Assembly (NCBI GenBank): GCA_051294375.1
Contig: CM119265.1
Coordinates: 2,641,292 to 2,705,291 of the forward strand
Source of the DNA: Paraspadella gotoi
Taxonomy: Eukaryota; Chaetognatha
Direction of reading: 5' to 3'
Length of the DNA: 64,000 nucleotides
Part shown: positions 1-15,234 of the stretch, piece by piece
Numbering within the stretch: the stretch's first letter is position 1
Layout of the letters: each line of letters opens with the position of its first letter
Notes under the pieces: model-generated
What the model was told of the DNA's origin: nothing
The model's input: the letters and a program-made list of their open reading frames with translations, nothing else
Database searches by the model: none
Made by a program: the position numbers and the translations under genes

Positions 1-285
1 GAATACTCAGAGTGTGAATTCAAAAGAATAATTCATTCATTTTCGGTTTAAAAGTTTCATTATTAAAGTTTGTTGTTATTCTTGTGAATACTTGTGTATG
101 AACTTCCATGAGTAGAAATTCATAAAAATGAATTCTTTCATTTCGGTTTAAATGTGCCATTTTTAAAGTTTTTATTATTAAGTAGTCATTATTCTTTGTG
201 AAATACTTAATGTGTGAGACGTTCATGAGTAGAAAATTCTTAGAGAATGAATTCATCTTCATTTCAGTTTAATGTGCCTGAACTC
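1..285. repeat. Tandem repeat, unit about 115 bp
   Basis: Two to three imperfect copies of an AT-rich unit containing ATGAGTAGAAA, ATGAATTC and TTTCGGTTTAAA. The ATGAGTAGAAA landmark recurs at about 107 and 222. The apparent ORF across it is a by-product of the repeat. The stretch 286-1990 holds no gene I can support; 980-1140 is rich in TCGACC/GGTCGA words. Confidence 0.7.
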
Positions 286-1243
286 GAACATTCGGCCGAT
301 GTCAATAATCAGCTATTAATCAGTACAAATAAAACATCAGTACGTCCCCAGGTAAAAATTCTATGAGAGTTTAAAAATATTATTTTATCAAAAATAAATA
401 AATGCAAGTCACAAAAAGTTTACAAATTAAAAAACCGTCTTTAAAAATTATTTGTGGCTAAATCAAAAAAGTTTTTTGCTAATTTTATAGGTGTTAAAAG
501 CTTATTTCAATAGCCTATGTTATGGTTAAGTTTAAACAAATTTGCAACTATTTTTGTTTAACAAAATTATAATAAAAACTGAAAAAGACACTTTTTGACT
601 GTAAACTTCAATAGCAAACTCTAAATGAATTAAGGGAAATAAAATTACCAGAATAGGTGAAGGAAGATAAGGAAAGAACGGATTTCCCAAAGTAAATAAA
701 TTTTTTGCTCAACTTTCCTTGGCAATCCTAAATCAGAAGAAGAAAATGAAATGGACAAAAAATGCGAGCATGATTTTTTTCTCCTAAATGTTTCACCAAA
801 AAATTGTAGACTTTTTTATTATTTGAACCGGGGTGGATATGATTTCAATACCAATCTATAAGAACATTATGAATAAAAAGGTTTGGGATCGAGTTTAAGA
901 TTTGGTAAATGCGAACGTATTTGTAGGCGGAGACCCAATGAAATTCATTTGAAATCAATCAAAGCACAAGTCGCATTCGAACTGAGAGCCTTCAATGAAT
1001 TCACGTTCCTCCCGCGCATTCGACTGATTAACAATCCGAAATTCGATCTTCGACCGGCTTAAATCGATCGCTGCGATTTTTCGACCGTTTTGCGAGGTCG
1101 AAGAGAGGTCGAAAACCGCCGCTTCAGCTTTACCTTCCGAAAGAGCGTCGTCAGATGTTTGATTTGGTTCGAGTTTAACATGAGAAGAATCAAACGAAAA
1201 CGATTTTTATGAGGAGGAAAGTCAGAACAAGGTATTGGAATTG

Positions 1244-1311
1244 AGAGAGAGATGAGAGAGAGAGAGAGAGAGATAGAAGAGAGAGAGAGAGAGAGAGAGA
1301 GAAGAGAGAGC

Positions 1312-1343
<32 letters not shown>

Positions 1344-1348
1344 AGAGA
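1244..1348. repeat. (GA)n microsatellite
   Basis: Nearly pure GA dinucleotide run with a few interruptions. The Ser/Leu-rich ORF on the opposite strand is translated microsatellite and is not a gene. Confidence 0.95.
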
Positions 1349-2063
1349 CTAATTTAATATTTTTAAATTTTTGTCTATGGCCCAAAAGCGTTATGTATAA
1401 CATACATACATACACAAATCTCTTGCTGTGAAGTTGGGTAATTAACTTAGTTTTTTGGGTTTTTTTCTATTAAATATTATGGTTGCTAACAAATGCTAAC
1501 AACTTTTACCAAATGTCCATAATTAAGGTGTTTAAGGAAGAATTTTTTTTTAAATCTAAAGGTTCGTGACCTCTTGAACAACCGAGTAAATTGTTATTAC
1601 TATTATTAAAAATTAAAGTAAAAATATAAATCCCCAAATCTTTTTCTCGAGACCAACAACAAATTATTCGCCATTTGCAAAAAATAAAAAAACATCGTGG
1701 TCGATGAACCCTCGAAATTTGGTCCGCTTTAAAGTTTCAGGTAATTGTAAAATAAAAATTCGTGCAAATAAAACTAAATTGTTTTTAATTAAAACGATAA
1801 TTATAATTAGTATATAAATAAATAAATAGAACCAAGAATTAAAAATGTTTTTAAAAGAGAATTAGTAACGTATAATTTTTTAACGTAAATTAAAGAAAAG
1901 CATTTGGCATACTTTTAACGTAACGATTCTCCCCTCGTAAAGAAACATCCTCGGCACTGCTTCAAATTCTGCGACTGCAGCCGCTAAAGATGCCGAATGT
2001 CCTGCAACGTGCTGATCATTTGGCTAAGGGCTCTGCACAGCGTCGTTGGCGTCGGCGTCGCCA

Positions 2064-4518
2064 ATGAACGAGATGCGTCGAATCGACGGCGGCATTAAAA
2101 CGGATACAATTAGCAACTGCAGCAATGAGCAATCTGGCGGCAGCGTTGCTCAAATCACCGATCACCTGTCCAAGTTGGTCCAAGTCCTAATTGACTTCCA
2201 AGATCGCGAATCCGACCAGGACTACAAAAACCCCAACTTTTCTTGTCCGATGCGGAACGCGGGCGAGTTTCAGTTGGTCGGTCCACCTCCTTACTGGTCC
2301 AGCTGCTACTACGTCAGTCGGCCTTTGCATCGCGTATCGTTCGACTCGGCCGAGGAATTGTGTCGATCGATGGGAGGTCACCTCGTCTCGGTAGGGAGCG
2401 AAGTCGAGCGATTCTTTCTTCAGCGTTTGTACTCGATTTATCCTTCTGGATATCAAGATTATTGGATCGGTGCTAAGTTTGACGATAACGGGATCGCAAG
2501 GTGGACGGATTCTGGTGATGAGGTTCGATTCGGTAAAGTTGAGTTGTCATCTAATTTCACGGAGTCGGAATTTCCGCAGAGAGAATGTGCTCTCAATACA
2601 AAATGGGGAGATTTGTGGAAAAGGACCGCTTGCTCGGGCATCAATCGGTTTATCTGCGAAGCCCCCACTCACGAGAATATGGCCAAAACTCTGCCTGTAC
2701 AAGAAGATATTAATATTAATATGTCAATCGTAAACGGGTCAGGATCTTTTTATATCTTTGTCAACGAAGCTTATCCTTGGGAAAAGGCCCAAACGTTTTG
2801 CCAGGATCAAGGCGGACATTTAGTGATCGTTGATTCCCTGGCCGAAAACAAAATTCTCCAAAGAGAGACTGGATCTCATTCTCGATGGATGGGAGCGAAA
2901 AGAGAAAGAGATTCATCCGTTTGGCTTCGAGTAGATGGTCAACCTCTTGAGGGAACCTTTACCGATTGGCCGACCTTGAAGTCGCCGGAGACTGTCTCAA
3001 AACCCGATTGTCTTTTGATGTCGGGACATGGGAATCACGAATGGGATGAAGATTTGTGCCACAATTGGCGCAGGTTTATTTGCGAGATTCCCTCCAACGA
3101 TTCTGCAGAATTGATGCCAGAAGAAGATGAAGAAAACCAAGTTTGTCTTCAGACAAATGGGGTCGATGATTGTTACGCCTTTGTGCAGATTCAATTGCAG
3201 CGCGAGAATGCGGCAGCTCATTGCCAAAACCAATACAGTGGAAGATTGGCGAGAGTTAACGCCCGACGCCGAGTTGAATTTGAAAAGATCTTGAAGGGAT
3301 TCTCAAGTGGAAACGCCGAGGTAAATAGTTTTTTAAGGTTTGGTTTTGTTGTTTAAACGATTGTAACTTAGTAACCAAAACGCGTCACTTAGCCAAATTT
3401 TGACCTCTCAAAAATTCCAGATTCCTTTGCTTGTTTTTGTAATTCAATTTTTTTGCACAGAAAATATTTTACTATTTTAGTTTAATCTCCTTAACTTAAG
3501 AATCTTTAAATATAACAATGTTAGCGATTAACTTTACTACCGTTTATATTCCAAATTCATATTTCTAGACGCATTGGTGGCTGCATTTTGATGAAACAGA
3601 CGATGAAATCTTTACGAAAAACCCGAGCTTTGATTATCGTTATAACGGTGATTATATATATATTATATATTATTATACTAGTATAATTATCTCTGTCAAT
3701 TAAGTAATTTTTAAGCTTAAATTTTCGATACTAATAACAATCTTTAATTGTTACTGTAGTGTCTCTGCCGAGGAGTGACTATAGCCTCTGTGAACGCAAG
3801 TTATCAGAGAAAGACCGAACTGTAATATGCAGGTAAATCAGAACTTTGAAAATTGTTACATTGTGGCGGTATATTCACGCTGTCCGTCACGTTGGCTCAG
3901 AGGGGGAACGCACCAGTCGCACCATCCCAAGCGTTGCGTTGCTTCCACAGTCCTAATGACTTTCCTTTGCGTTGATAAACCGAGACCATCCTAGGGTAAC
4001 CGCGGCAGTGACGGGTGTCACTGAAGGTCGGAAACACCCAAAGCCAACAGTGAGATGCCCCATTCCAGGCATCGCAGGCAACCCGGCTGTTCCCATAACA
4101 TCAGTTATTATAACCTTTTCATTTAATATACTAAAAAAATATACTTTCTGCCGATACAACCGTGTTATTGCCAAGTTACAATTTTACAATAATAGAGTAT
4201 AACCCCTTTAGGGAACACGGATTTTCCACCTACGATGACCCTGTTCAAACCAGTTGGTCGTTATACCGCGAGAACCCCGTTTCTTGGAACCCTGGATTCG
4301 ATTGCAACGGGGACGAAACGCGAGTCAAGTATTGCTCTCCAGCTTACGTCTGCCACTTTCGCAAATTTCGCGCGGCTTCAATCCGATCTGTCCCGATCTC
4401 TTGCAAGAACGAACCTTTTCAAAGCCGATGTCCGCGGGTGTCAGTTTCGCCTCAAAAGATTCGCGCTTTGGAATCGAAATGCGACGAGTGGTCTTGGTTC
4501 GTCTGTCATTTGAGTTAA
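2064..4518 (+). CDS. C-type lectin-like domain protein, 3 CTLDs, 4 exons
   Basis: Likely a secreted or surface recognition protein. Exons are 2064-3320, 3569-3647, 3760-3832 and 4212-4518. Phases match at all three junctions (0, 1, 2), giving 571 residues with no internal stop. CTLD1 (residues about 65-195) has a WIGA core and ends W-x10-ICE. CTLD2 (about 215-345) has HLVIV, WMGA, the EWDEDLC site and FICE. CTLD3 begins near residue 357 and runs across the introns, ending WSWFVC. No EPN or QPD sugar-binding triplet is visible, so classical calcium-dependent sugar binding is doubtful. ATG 2064 is the first ATG in this frame after stop TAA 2025-2027. No signal peptide is present from that start, but a different-frame ATG at 1997 opens a hydrophobic signal-like peptide (see findings), and an acceptor-like CACAG ends at 2040. 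Intron 3 holds a SINE. An upstream exon is possible. Confidence 0.8.
3862..4091 (-). mobile_element. SINE-like family A, copy 1
   Basis: Reverse-orientation copy of an element found again at 41448-41694 and 49975-50225. Shared landmarks, read in the element's direction, are AACAGCCGGGTTGCCTG near one end, GACCCTCAGTGACGCCTCC in the middle, and a terminal hairpin GGCGGTGTGAATATACCGCC. This copy is the most diverged and sits in intron 3 of the lectin gene. Confidence 0.85.
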
Positions 4519-4582
4519 GGTCGGTTAAGGTCGGTTAAGGTTAAGGTCGGTTAAGGTCGGTTAAGGTCGGTTAAGGTCGGTT
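4514..4582 (+). repeat. GGTCGGTTAA decamer array in a 3' UTR
   Basis: About seven tandem copies of GGTCGGTTAA, one shortened, starting within the last codons of the lectin gene and continuing past its stop at 4516-4518. The rest of 4583-5320 is AT-rich with no gene seen. Confidence 0.85.
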
Positions 4583-5323
4583 GAGAATCAGCGGGAAAAG
4601 TTGAGTCATTTTAAATTAGAATATTGGCAGTAGTTGCTTTTTAATTTAGGTAAAGTTTTTGGTTAGAATCATCTCGATTAATAATTTATATTCTTTATAT
4701 TCTTTAGTTAACCAACATCGTAGAAGGGCAAAATATTTAAATTTTAAATTTCCAATCTAAATCAAGCCTAAAATTAAAATACGATTTAATTTAAATATAA
4801 TTAAATCTAAACGGATAAGATATATATATATATATCCGACCTGGGAGGGATGCAATTGAGTCTTAGGTACGTACTTGCTTCAGGGACGAGCGACATATTG
4901 TATCGCTGAAATGTTTCATGCTTTATTTTCTTTCTTTTTTTGTCTTACTTTTCTGGAATATTAACCTAGATTTGATTAAATATGGAATAAATTAATTCTA
5001 TTGTTGCCGCGAAAATTTGATTAAACTTTCAATGCATCGCTCTGGATGTGACGAAAACGAATTCGTTAAGAACGACATGAGAAAAAAAATGTAAGAATCA
5101 CGATGCATCTAACCTACTGATATAGTACATTCATAATCAATTTAAAATGACCCACATTTAAAATTAAAATTTTTAAATTTAAAAAAAAATATTCTAGGTT
5201 GGACTTTTTCACATTGTTCCTGTGTTATAAACTGACTATTATTGTTGGTATTTTTTATAAATCTACAGTTTGCTGATTTAAATCTTACCCGCTCAAAGTC
5301 AGTATTACTAAAAAAATCTTAAA

Positions 5324-8300
5324 ATGAATGTAAACTTATTTTTACTATTCATCTCTATCGCCTTGAATGTTTTCGACGTCGCGTCAGACGTTCACGTCAC
5401 ATTTTCGCTTTTGACTGAAGTCAACAGCAAAAATTACGGAATCATTGGCGGAATGCTTTCGTCAATTTTAATATTTCACTGCGTCTTTTCAACTTTTCAC
5501 GGAATTTTTTTCATTTGTCGATTCAAAGACAAATTTCCTCGTTTGACAAAAAATTGTGGCAGATTTGGTTTGACTCTCATCTTCTTTGTTTTTGGATTGG
5601 GATCCGTCCCAGTTCAGATAGACATGTATTTGGATGAAATCAACAGTTTTAAAGATAGTTTTTTATTACAATTAAAAAATTATTTGATTTATAAACTTAA
5701 TCTAATTCAGGTTAGTCATCGAAGTTAATTGAGGAACAATGAAAATTTATGAATTATTGCTTAGTTAATTTAAAAAGAAATTCCTTTGATTTTATAAAAA
5801 TGTGTAATGATATATGTTTTATAAAAAAACATTTTGGATAAAATAGAATATTTAATCTTTTTATAATTTAGTATTGATATTAAAAACTAAGAGATGATGT
5901 TCTTACAATTAATTACAACTTTAGATTTTTTCTCTATTTATATATATCATAGTTATTCTAAACCTAACTTCTAATCCTAAATGTGATTTTTATCCCATTT
6001 AGGTTATACTCGAATCCTATCCTCAGTTGTTGATTCAAACGGCCGTCACCGTGATGTCTTGGACGTCAGAAACGAAGGAAGTTTGTCTTCGAAGTGAAGA
6101 TTTTCTTTATTTTGCAGATGGAAATTTTGGTTTTGTTTTTAAAATGAAAGAAGATGGATTTTTGATCCCAACTAAAAAAAATTGCACATGTCCAGCTTCA
6201 TTTTATTTAGACAAGGTTACAACTGTCAACATCTGCTGGCACTATTTTTCAATAGAGTTCCATTTCTGTTATTAATCCATGAAGTTTATTTCAATCCAAA
6301 TATTTAACTCTTATAATTAACAATAATCGCTTACCTTATTTCCTAACCCTAAAATCTAATCCCTATCCCAAATTGCTAACCAATTCAATCCTAACCCGAA
6401 TCTAATCCCTAATCTAATCCCTAATCTAATCCCTAACCTAATATTAACAATCCCTATACTCATCTTTAAATGTAAAAACAATCTAAATTACCAAGAAAAC
6501 ATAAAAGTTAAAAGTGACAAAAAAAAAATTGAAATGAGAGAAGAGAAAAATATAATATTTATTTTATAAATTTTACATTTGATAAATATATAATATTTAA
6601 AAATATAATTTCATAATATACTTTTCCAATACATATATACAGGTGGATAAATGTTATTGGGAGCATGACGAGTACAGGAATTTCATTTCCATGGGATTAT
6701 CAAGCCTCAGCTTGGTGAAAGCTGCTCTTGAATACAGAAGCGGCTTTCTTTCATCTCATCAATCCAATGTATATAAACTCATTTTGGTTGGATGGAAATT
6801 TTTTGGAATAACCCAGGGACTGCTTGCTATTTCACTAAGTCTGCTTTTATTGTACATGATTGCGATAAATTTCTGTATTTGGTTCGTTTTTTTAACACCG
6901 ATCATAATTTTTCGAGCATTAACTCTGCCCGAGCTTAAAAATATAATTAAATTAATGTTTCAGTCTAATTTTTTAAGTCAAAATCCATCGACAAAGAGAA
7001 CCAATGAAATTAACTCGAACATATTTTGGCACATTCATTTCAATATAATGTTATTTTCATTATTTTTTACGATAGAAAAAACATAATTCTTTGAATCAAA
7101 TCCTAAGTTTTTCAACCCCGTGGGGTTTGTCAAGACTGAGAGACGAAAGAATTCCAAAATTAAGATTGGATTTCGAGTTCGTCGCCGATTATTCCATCCA
7201 TCAATCTTGGCTTCGAGAATTTGAATCTGCGTTCGGGATCGATTTTACTTTTAAGAGTCTTTCTTGCGTAGACATTGTGGGAATTAACAACGAAAGATGG
7301 ACACGCCCTATTCTATTTAATCATTCGTTAAAAAGTGAAGAAGAATGTAAAATTTTAAAGAATAATCTTTACGAGTCCGTCACTTATTTAGGAAATTATT
7401 CCCTTTTAATTCCAGATTTCAGGGTCATACTTTTGATGTTAATTCTCGATGTTTTGATCAGCTGTTTATACGCGGCCTTTTATGCTACCTTGAAAAAATC
7501 TTTTATTAAATGGCATTTAAAAATACTCTCTTTTATTCCACTTTTAATTATCATATATTTCAATTTGTGTCGTTCAATTCGTCAAATTAATCTTCGTTTC
7601 GCATACCATTCTATATTTACTTCGTTGTCCGAAAAACCTCGTTTTTTAATTTTGAAAAATCCAGAAATCTTGGATGTAATTAGCGGGAAAAAAGGGACTG
7701 ATAAATGGTTCATAACTAAAATAATTAATAATCAGTGGAGTGTTTACAACTTTGGGATTCCCCTATCGAATATGCTGTTGATAGTTCCTTTGCTTTATTT
7801 CCTTTCAGTTTTTGACAAATTATTAAATAAGAATAAAAAACTATCTCATGCCATAACATTTTTCATATCCGTTTCGGTTTTTTGGTTTTTTTTCCTCAAA
7901 AATAAGTATAAAGCAACCGAAACAGCATTACTACAATATGCTAATGATTGTGTTTTACCTGAACGTTCGTCGGTTTTGTTACACTGCCTTACATTAATTT
8001 TAATCCAAGAAAATTTCTATTTCTTGATCGGACTATCATCTTGTCCCATTTATAAACTCTTAATGACATATGGAACTAAAATCCTAATCTTGCGATACAA
8101 GATTATTTATCAATACTGTATTATGTCGATGGCAATAGTTACACTTTCTTCGATGTATTATTTCATGCGTTTGCCTCACAATTCAAAATTTTCGAACGAA
8201 ACGATAAATATTTTTCAACTTGACCGCGTTGAAATACAGATCACTCAAATGAAAGAATTTGAGAGCTATTCACCTCCTTATGAAATTATGCGATTATTAA

Positions 8301-8446
8301 AACAGGATGAAAAATCTTGCAGTGACTTGTTTAACAAACTGACTTTCGTTGCAAATCAAAAATATCTCAGAAAACATAATTTGCTAACTTTGATATTTAA
8401 TTTTTTGCCGGCTATTTTATTCATGGCAAATGACAATAATCGTTAG
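5324..8446 (+). CDS. XK-related (XKR/CED-8 type) membrane protein, apparent frame break
   Basis: Family members are multipass plasma-membrane proteins; some scramble phospholipids. Exons 5324-5710, 6003-6215 and 6643 onward all join in phase 0 (GT-AG). Family marks are an N-terminal membrane span ending in FDVASD, the ESYPQLLIQ segment at the start of exon 2 (compare the E-x2-PQL-x2-Q core of XKR proteins), and SLSLVKAALEYRSG in exon 3 (compare the SLS-x-AL-x-Y motif). Exon 3 reads to TAA 7084-7086 (347 residues). A second frame opens at 7076 within the A run and continues without a stop to 8446 (about 455 residues, several membrane spans). This looks like one protein of about 800 residues with a 1-base indel in the A6 run, natural or sequencing error. 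The C-terminal half is longer than usual and I do not recognise it. The XKR assignment rests on exons 1-3. Confidence 0.7.
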
Positions 8447-8792
8447 TCAAGAACAAAGTAGTTTTAACCAATTTTACACTTTAAAAAATTCATTTTTTAA
8501 AATCTTTTTATATATTTTTTTAATACTGTGTAATATTGGACACCGCGATAATTTTCATAGCTTTATCAGCAGTATTCATTTTATATTTTATTGTGACTGG
8601 AAATTAATGCTTTATATACGGCGTAATAACCAAACGTTCTCGTTACATGTCATAACTATTCTTCAAATTTATAAAGTCTCCAACATTCAAATCTTTTATA
8701 AATTTCGAACTAAAAGTCAATACGGCGTAGTTTGCGTAATACACACACGAGGTTGCTCGATGTTTAATTCTAGCGCAAAACATCGAACTTGA
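8430..8792 (+). other. Possible out-of-frame continuation of the XKR-like gene
   Basis: A 120-codon open frame overlaps the stop of the preceding gene and is rich in Phe, Ile and Leu with one membrane-span-like stretch. It could be a further frame-shifted piece of the XKR-like gene or AT-rich chance. The rest of 8793-9530 is AT-rich with no gene visible. Confidence 0.25.
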
Positions 8793-9531
8793 CGTTTTTT
8801 GTTAGATAAAGAATCACTTTCTTAAGTTTGAAAATTGGCGCCAAAATAAAATAAAAAAACGGAAAAAAGTATTTTTTAAAATTTTTATTATCTTCATAAC
8901 AGAAAAACAGTGCAACAGATTAATGGTAAGAAAGAGATATTCAGTATCGTTTAGAATTGAATTGTTTAGTATTGCAAAATACTTGGTCAGAAACTTCAGT
9001 TAAGTTGTTTCGGGTTAAATACTTAAATTTCATTTTTAATCTGATAGAATTTATTCTACGAGGAATTGAGTAATCTAATTAAATACTATCACGTAAAACC
9101 TAGAGATTGTTCAGGAATTATTGCACAAATTTAAGAGAGATCGCTAATGCCAAGGACTAAAATGAACAAAATTTACATCAAAATGATGCCGAAAAATCTA
9201 TTCTATGTATGAGAAATTTGTAAACAAAGGAGGGCTAAGAGCAAGATACTGCTTGTCTTTTGCTTCGTTTACTTTTTAACAAACTACGCGTTATAAATTT
9301 TTCTTAGTTTTGTTTTAAATCAGGAAAACTTATATACTACAATAAAAAGTTATTCAAAAATCTAAAATTACGTCTGGTTCAATTTCAAATAATATTCGAG
9401 ATTTAAATCATAAATTTAGCTTACTAGGATACAATTCATTATCGAAACTGCCTTTAATGCATATTAAACAATTAATGATGAAAACTAAAATTAAATTAGA
9501 ATACAAGATATTAAATACCCGTCGAATCCCG

Positions 9532-11603
9532 TCAGTCTTCCAATATTCTTTTGACGTTTTTAATTCTCTCTCCACAAACACAACACGAATCAAATTTGAA
9601 GGCGCAGAGACTGCAAGCGGCGTGTCCGCAATCGAACAAAGAGTTCCTGTCGTTGACCTTGCAGATGGAACACCGTTGCAACCGCTCCATTCGTGACTTG
9701 GCCCTCCTTAATTTCTGCGACGCTTCGCACGTTCGTCGTTTTTCCCTTTTGCTTTTATCGATTTGCGCGCGAAATCTTTTGACCATCCTTTGATATTTCC
9801 CGACTTCGTGTCTCTTCAAGTCAACTTGCTCGAACCACAACTGATAACAAACTCCCTTCAAGAATTTATTCGTATCCAAGAGATGAACGATTTTCTCTTC
9901 CATATCCAACCATTTATTCTCTTCTTTTCTTTTCTCTTCTTCTTTTTCTCTTTTTCTTTTTTTCCTATTCTCTTTTTCCGATTTCTTCAAATCTTCCAAA
10001 CGCCTTTTCAAAGATTCGATCTTTCGATCTTTTGGCGCCAACAATTTCACGTAAGTTCGTTTGATCATCGCCGCGTTTGAACTCGCGAGGTTTTCAACTT
10101 CGATCTCAAATTTGTCTTCTTCGTCTTTGTCGCTGTTGTCTTCGTCGTCGTCGTCGTCTTCGTCTTCGGCTTCGTCTTCGGCTTCGTCTTTGCTTTCTTT
10201 GTCTTTGGTTTTGCTTTCTTTTTCATTGTCTTTGCTTTTGAAGTTGCTTGCTTCTTCATTGACCTTGCCTTTGTCTTGACTTATTTTGTCGTCATCTTTG
10301 CTTGTAACGACGTCTTTGCTTTTTTCTTCTTCGTTGCTTTGTTTGTTGTTGTCTTTGCTTTTTTCTTCCTTCCCATTGCTTTCGTCGTTGTTTTCTCCAC
10401 CGACATCTTTGCTTTTGTCTTTGTTGTCATTGCTTTCAACGTTACTTACTTCTTTGTTGTCTTTGCTTTCTTCATCGTCGTCTTTGCTTTCTTTGTCATT
10501 TTTGCTTTCACCACCGACATCTTTGCTTTTGTCTTTGTTGTCATTGCTTTCAACGTTACTTACTTCTTTGTCGTCTTTTCTTTCTTCATCGTCATCTTTG
10601 CTTTCTTTGTCATTTTTGCTTTCTCCATCGACGTCTTTGCTTTTGTCTTTGTCGTCTTTGCTTTCAACGTTACTTACATCTTTGTCGTCTTTGCTTTCTT
10701 CATCATCTTTGCTTTCTCCACCGACATCTTTGCTTTTGTCTTTGTTGTCATTGCTTTCAACGTTACTTACTTCTTTGTCGTCTTTGCTTTCTTCGTTATC
10801 TTTGCTTTCTTCATCGTCGCTTTCGTAGTCGTTGTAGTCGTCGTCGTCGCTGTAGTGAAGGATGTAGATAGGGTCGTCGGAAAAGAGACAGTAATCTGTT
10901 GAGCAGCGAATCATTCGTGGCGGGACGTCGGCAACTGGACTGACTCCCGATGGATGTGTGGTGGCGCTCAAATCTGAAAAAACGGTTCATTCAATGTATT
11001 TCTCGTGACATGACATGATGTGACATGACATGACTACATTACATTACTATTAGCAGTAACTTAGATTTGAGTTTTTTTTCTGTCTTAACAAAGGAGCAAC
11101 TAACTATAGGCAAATTATGTGCATTTTTAACATTGGTGGGACAGACAGACGGACCGAACGACCGACCGAAAATTGACTTATAAAGTTGCTCCGCGAGTAC
11201 TCGCGGCGCAACTAAATATTGAACCGATTGATTCAAGGCTAAAATACGGAAAAGTTAATATACTGGACTGTGAGAGATGAAGTCGGGCAATTCTGAAATA
11301 TATAATGTGTAATAAATAAGACTAGATATTAAACATTAGACTTTTTAAAATTATAAATAAGATTTAAAAAGTACTTGGAACAAGTTTTTATTTTTTCAAA
11401 GCATACCCCAGCCAATGTAATTTGGCTACTTTATGGATAAGAATTCGTTCTTGTACGACGTATATTAAATCTAAGTTATCGGTAAAATACAAAGTACACT
11501 TTTCAGTGGTTCTAATTATATTCCTTAATTGAGACTAACCTTGGACACCACTGTCTCCTAATAGTGAATCCTCTTGACTTGATAATCCGGTTTTTGATTC
11601 CAT
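9532..11603 (-). CDS. Coiled-coil RING protein 1 (acidic Lys/Asp/Ser repeats)
   Basis: Predicted RING E3 ubiquitin ligase. Exon 1 is 11603-11540 (ATG at 11603, good context, donor CAAG/GTTAGT) and exon 2 is 10973-9532 (acceptor TTTTTTCAG). Phase 1 matches, giving 501 residues. Residues about 60-290 are an Asp/Lys/Ser-rich repeat region containing several copies of a unit with EVSNVES and KDKSKDVGGES. About 310-400 is a charged coiled coil. The last 50 residues are a C3HC4 RING: CSIC, LFDCGH, CSLC and CCVC, with a short basic-hydrophobic tail. The intron carries a repeat-E copy and the next paralogue lies upstream. The RING sits at the extreme C-terminus, as in IAP, MUL1 and MDM2 RINGs that dimerise to act; that mechanism is inferred. 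Confidence 0.85.
10990..11222 (-). mobile_element. Repeat family E, copy 1 (intronic)
   Basis: Recognised by the GACATGACATGACTACATT end, GAGCAACTAACTATAGGCAAATTATG core, GACCGACCGAAAA block and GTTGCTCCGCGAGTA end. It lies about 20-30 bases upstream of exon 2 of RING protein 1, in the same orientation and place as copy 4 in RING protein 5. Confidence 0.85.
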
Positions 11604-12159
11604 GATGAAGGATTTGGAAATTTCTGAAATAAAGGAAAGAAAAAACAATGATTAATTGATTAAGGTGTATAAGGTGAAAAACTTAAACAGAAGGAACAAT
11701 AATTTTTATTGAGCAACAAGTAACAAAATTACAGGGTTGAATAAAGAATTTATTACTTAAATGCCAAATAAAAGTCGCTACATCTTTCACGCAACTTATG
11801 ATGTGTCAACTTTAAATATAAAGATTCGGTTTCTGTCAGTTTTCTAATAGTAAAATGAGATTGAGTAAATAAAAAATTCGACTTTAAATTTTTTAAAATT
11901 TTTGACAACCATTAAAAAAAAAAACCAGTTTAGTCGTCTTAGTTTTAGTCTTAAAAGCAATAAAAGTGAAGTAATGATCAAATTTTCATAATAAATTTTT
12001 AAAAAACAAAACACAAAAGAACATCGAGTTACGAAGAAAAACGTTGTTTCACTGTTTTGTTTGTTTGTTTTATTTTCGGTTTTTTTTATGTATGAAAACG
12101 TTTGTTTGATTTTCTAAACCATCAATGACATCGTGTCACTTTAATATCCGATATCAGTT

Positions 12160-15199
<3,040 letters not shown>

Positions 15200-15234
15200 G
15201 ACGCTGGGCCGAAGTAATTTGCTGTACATTCTGG

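Noticed and set aside
8430-8792. Independent gene after the XKR-like frame
   Set aside because: No family motif and no splice or start evidence. Recorded only as a possible continuation.
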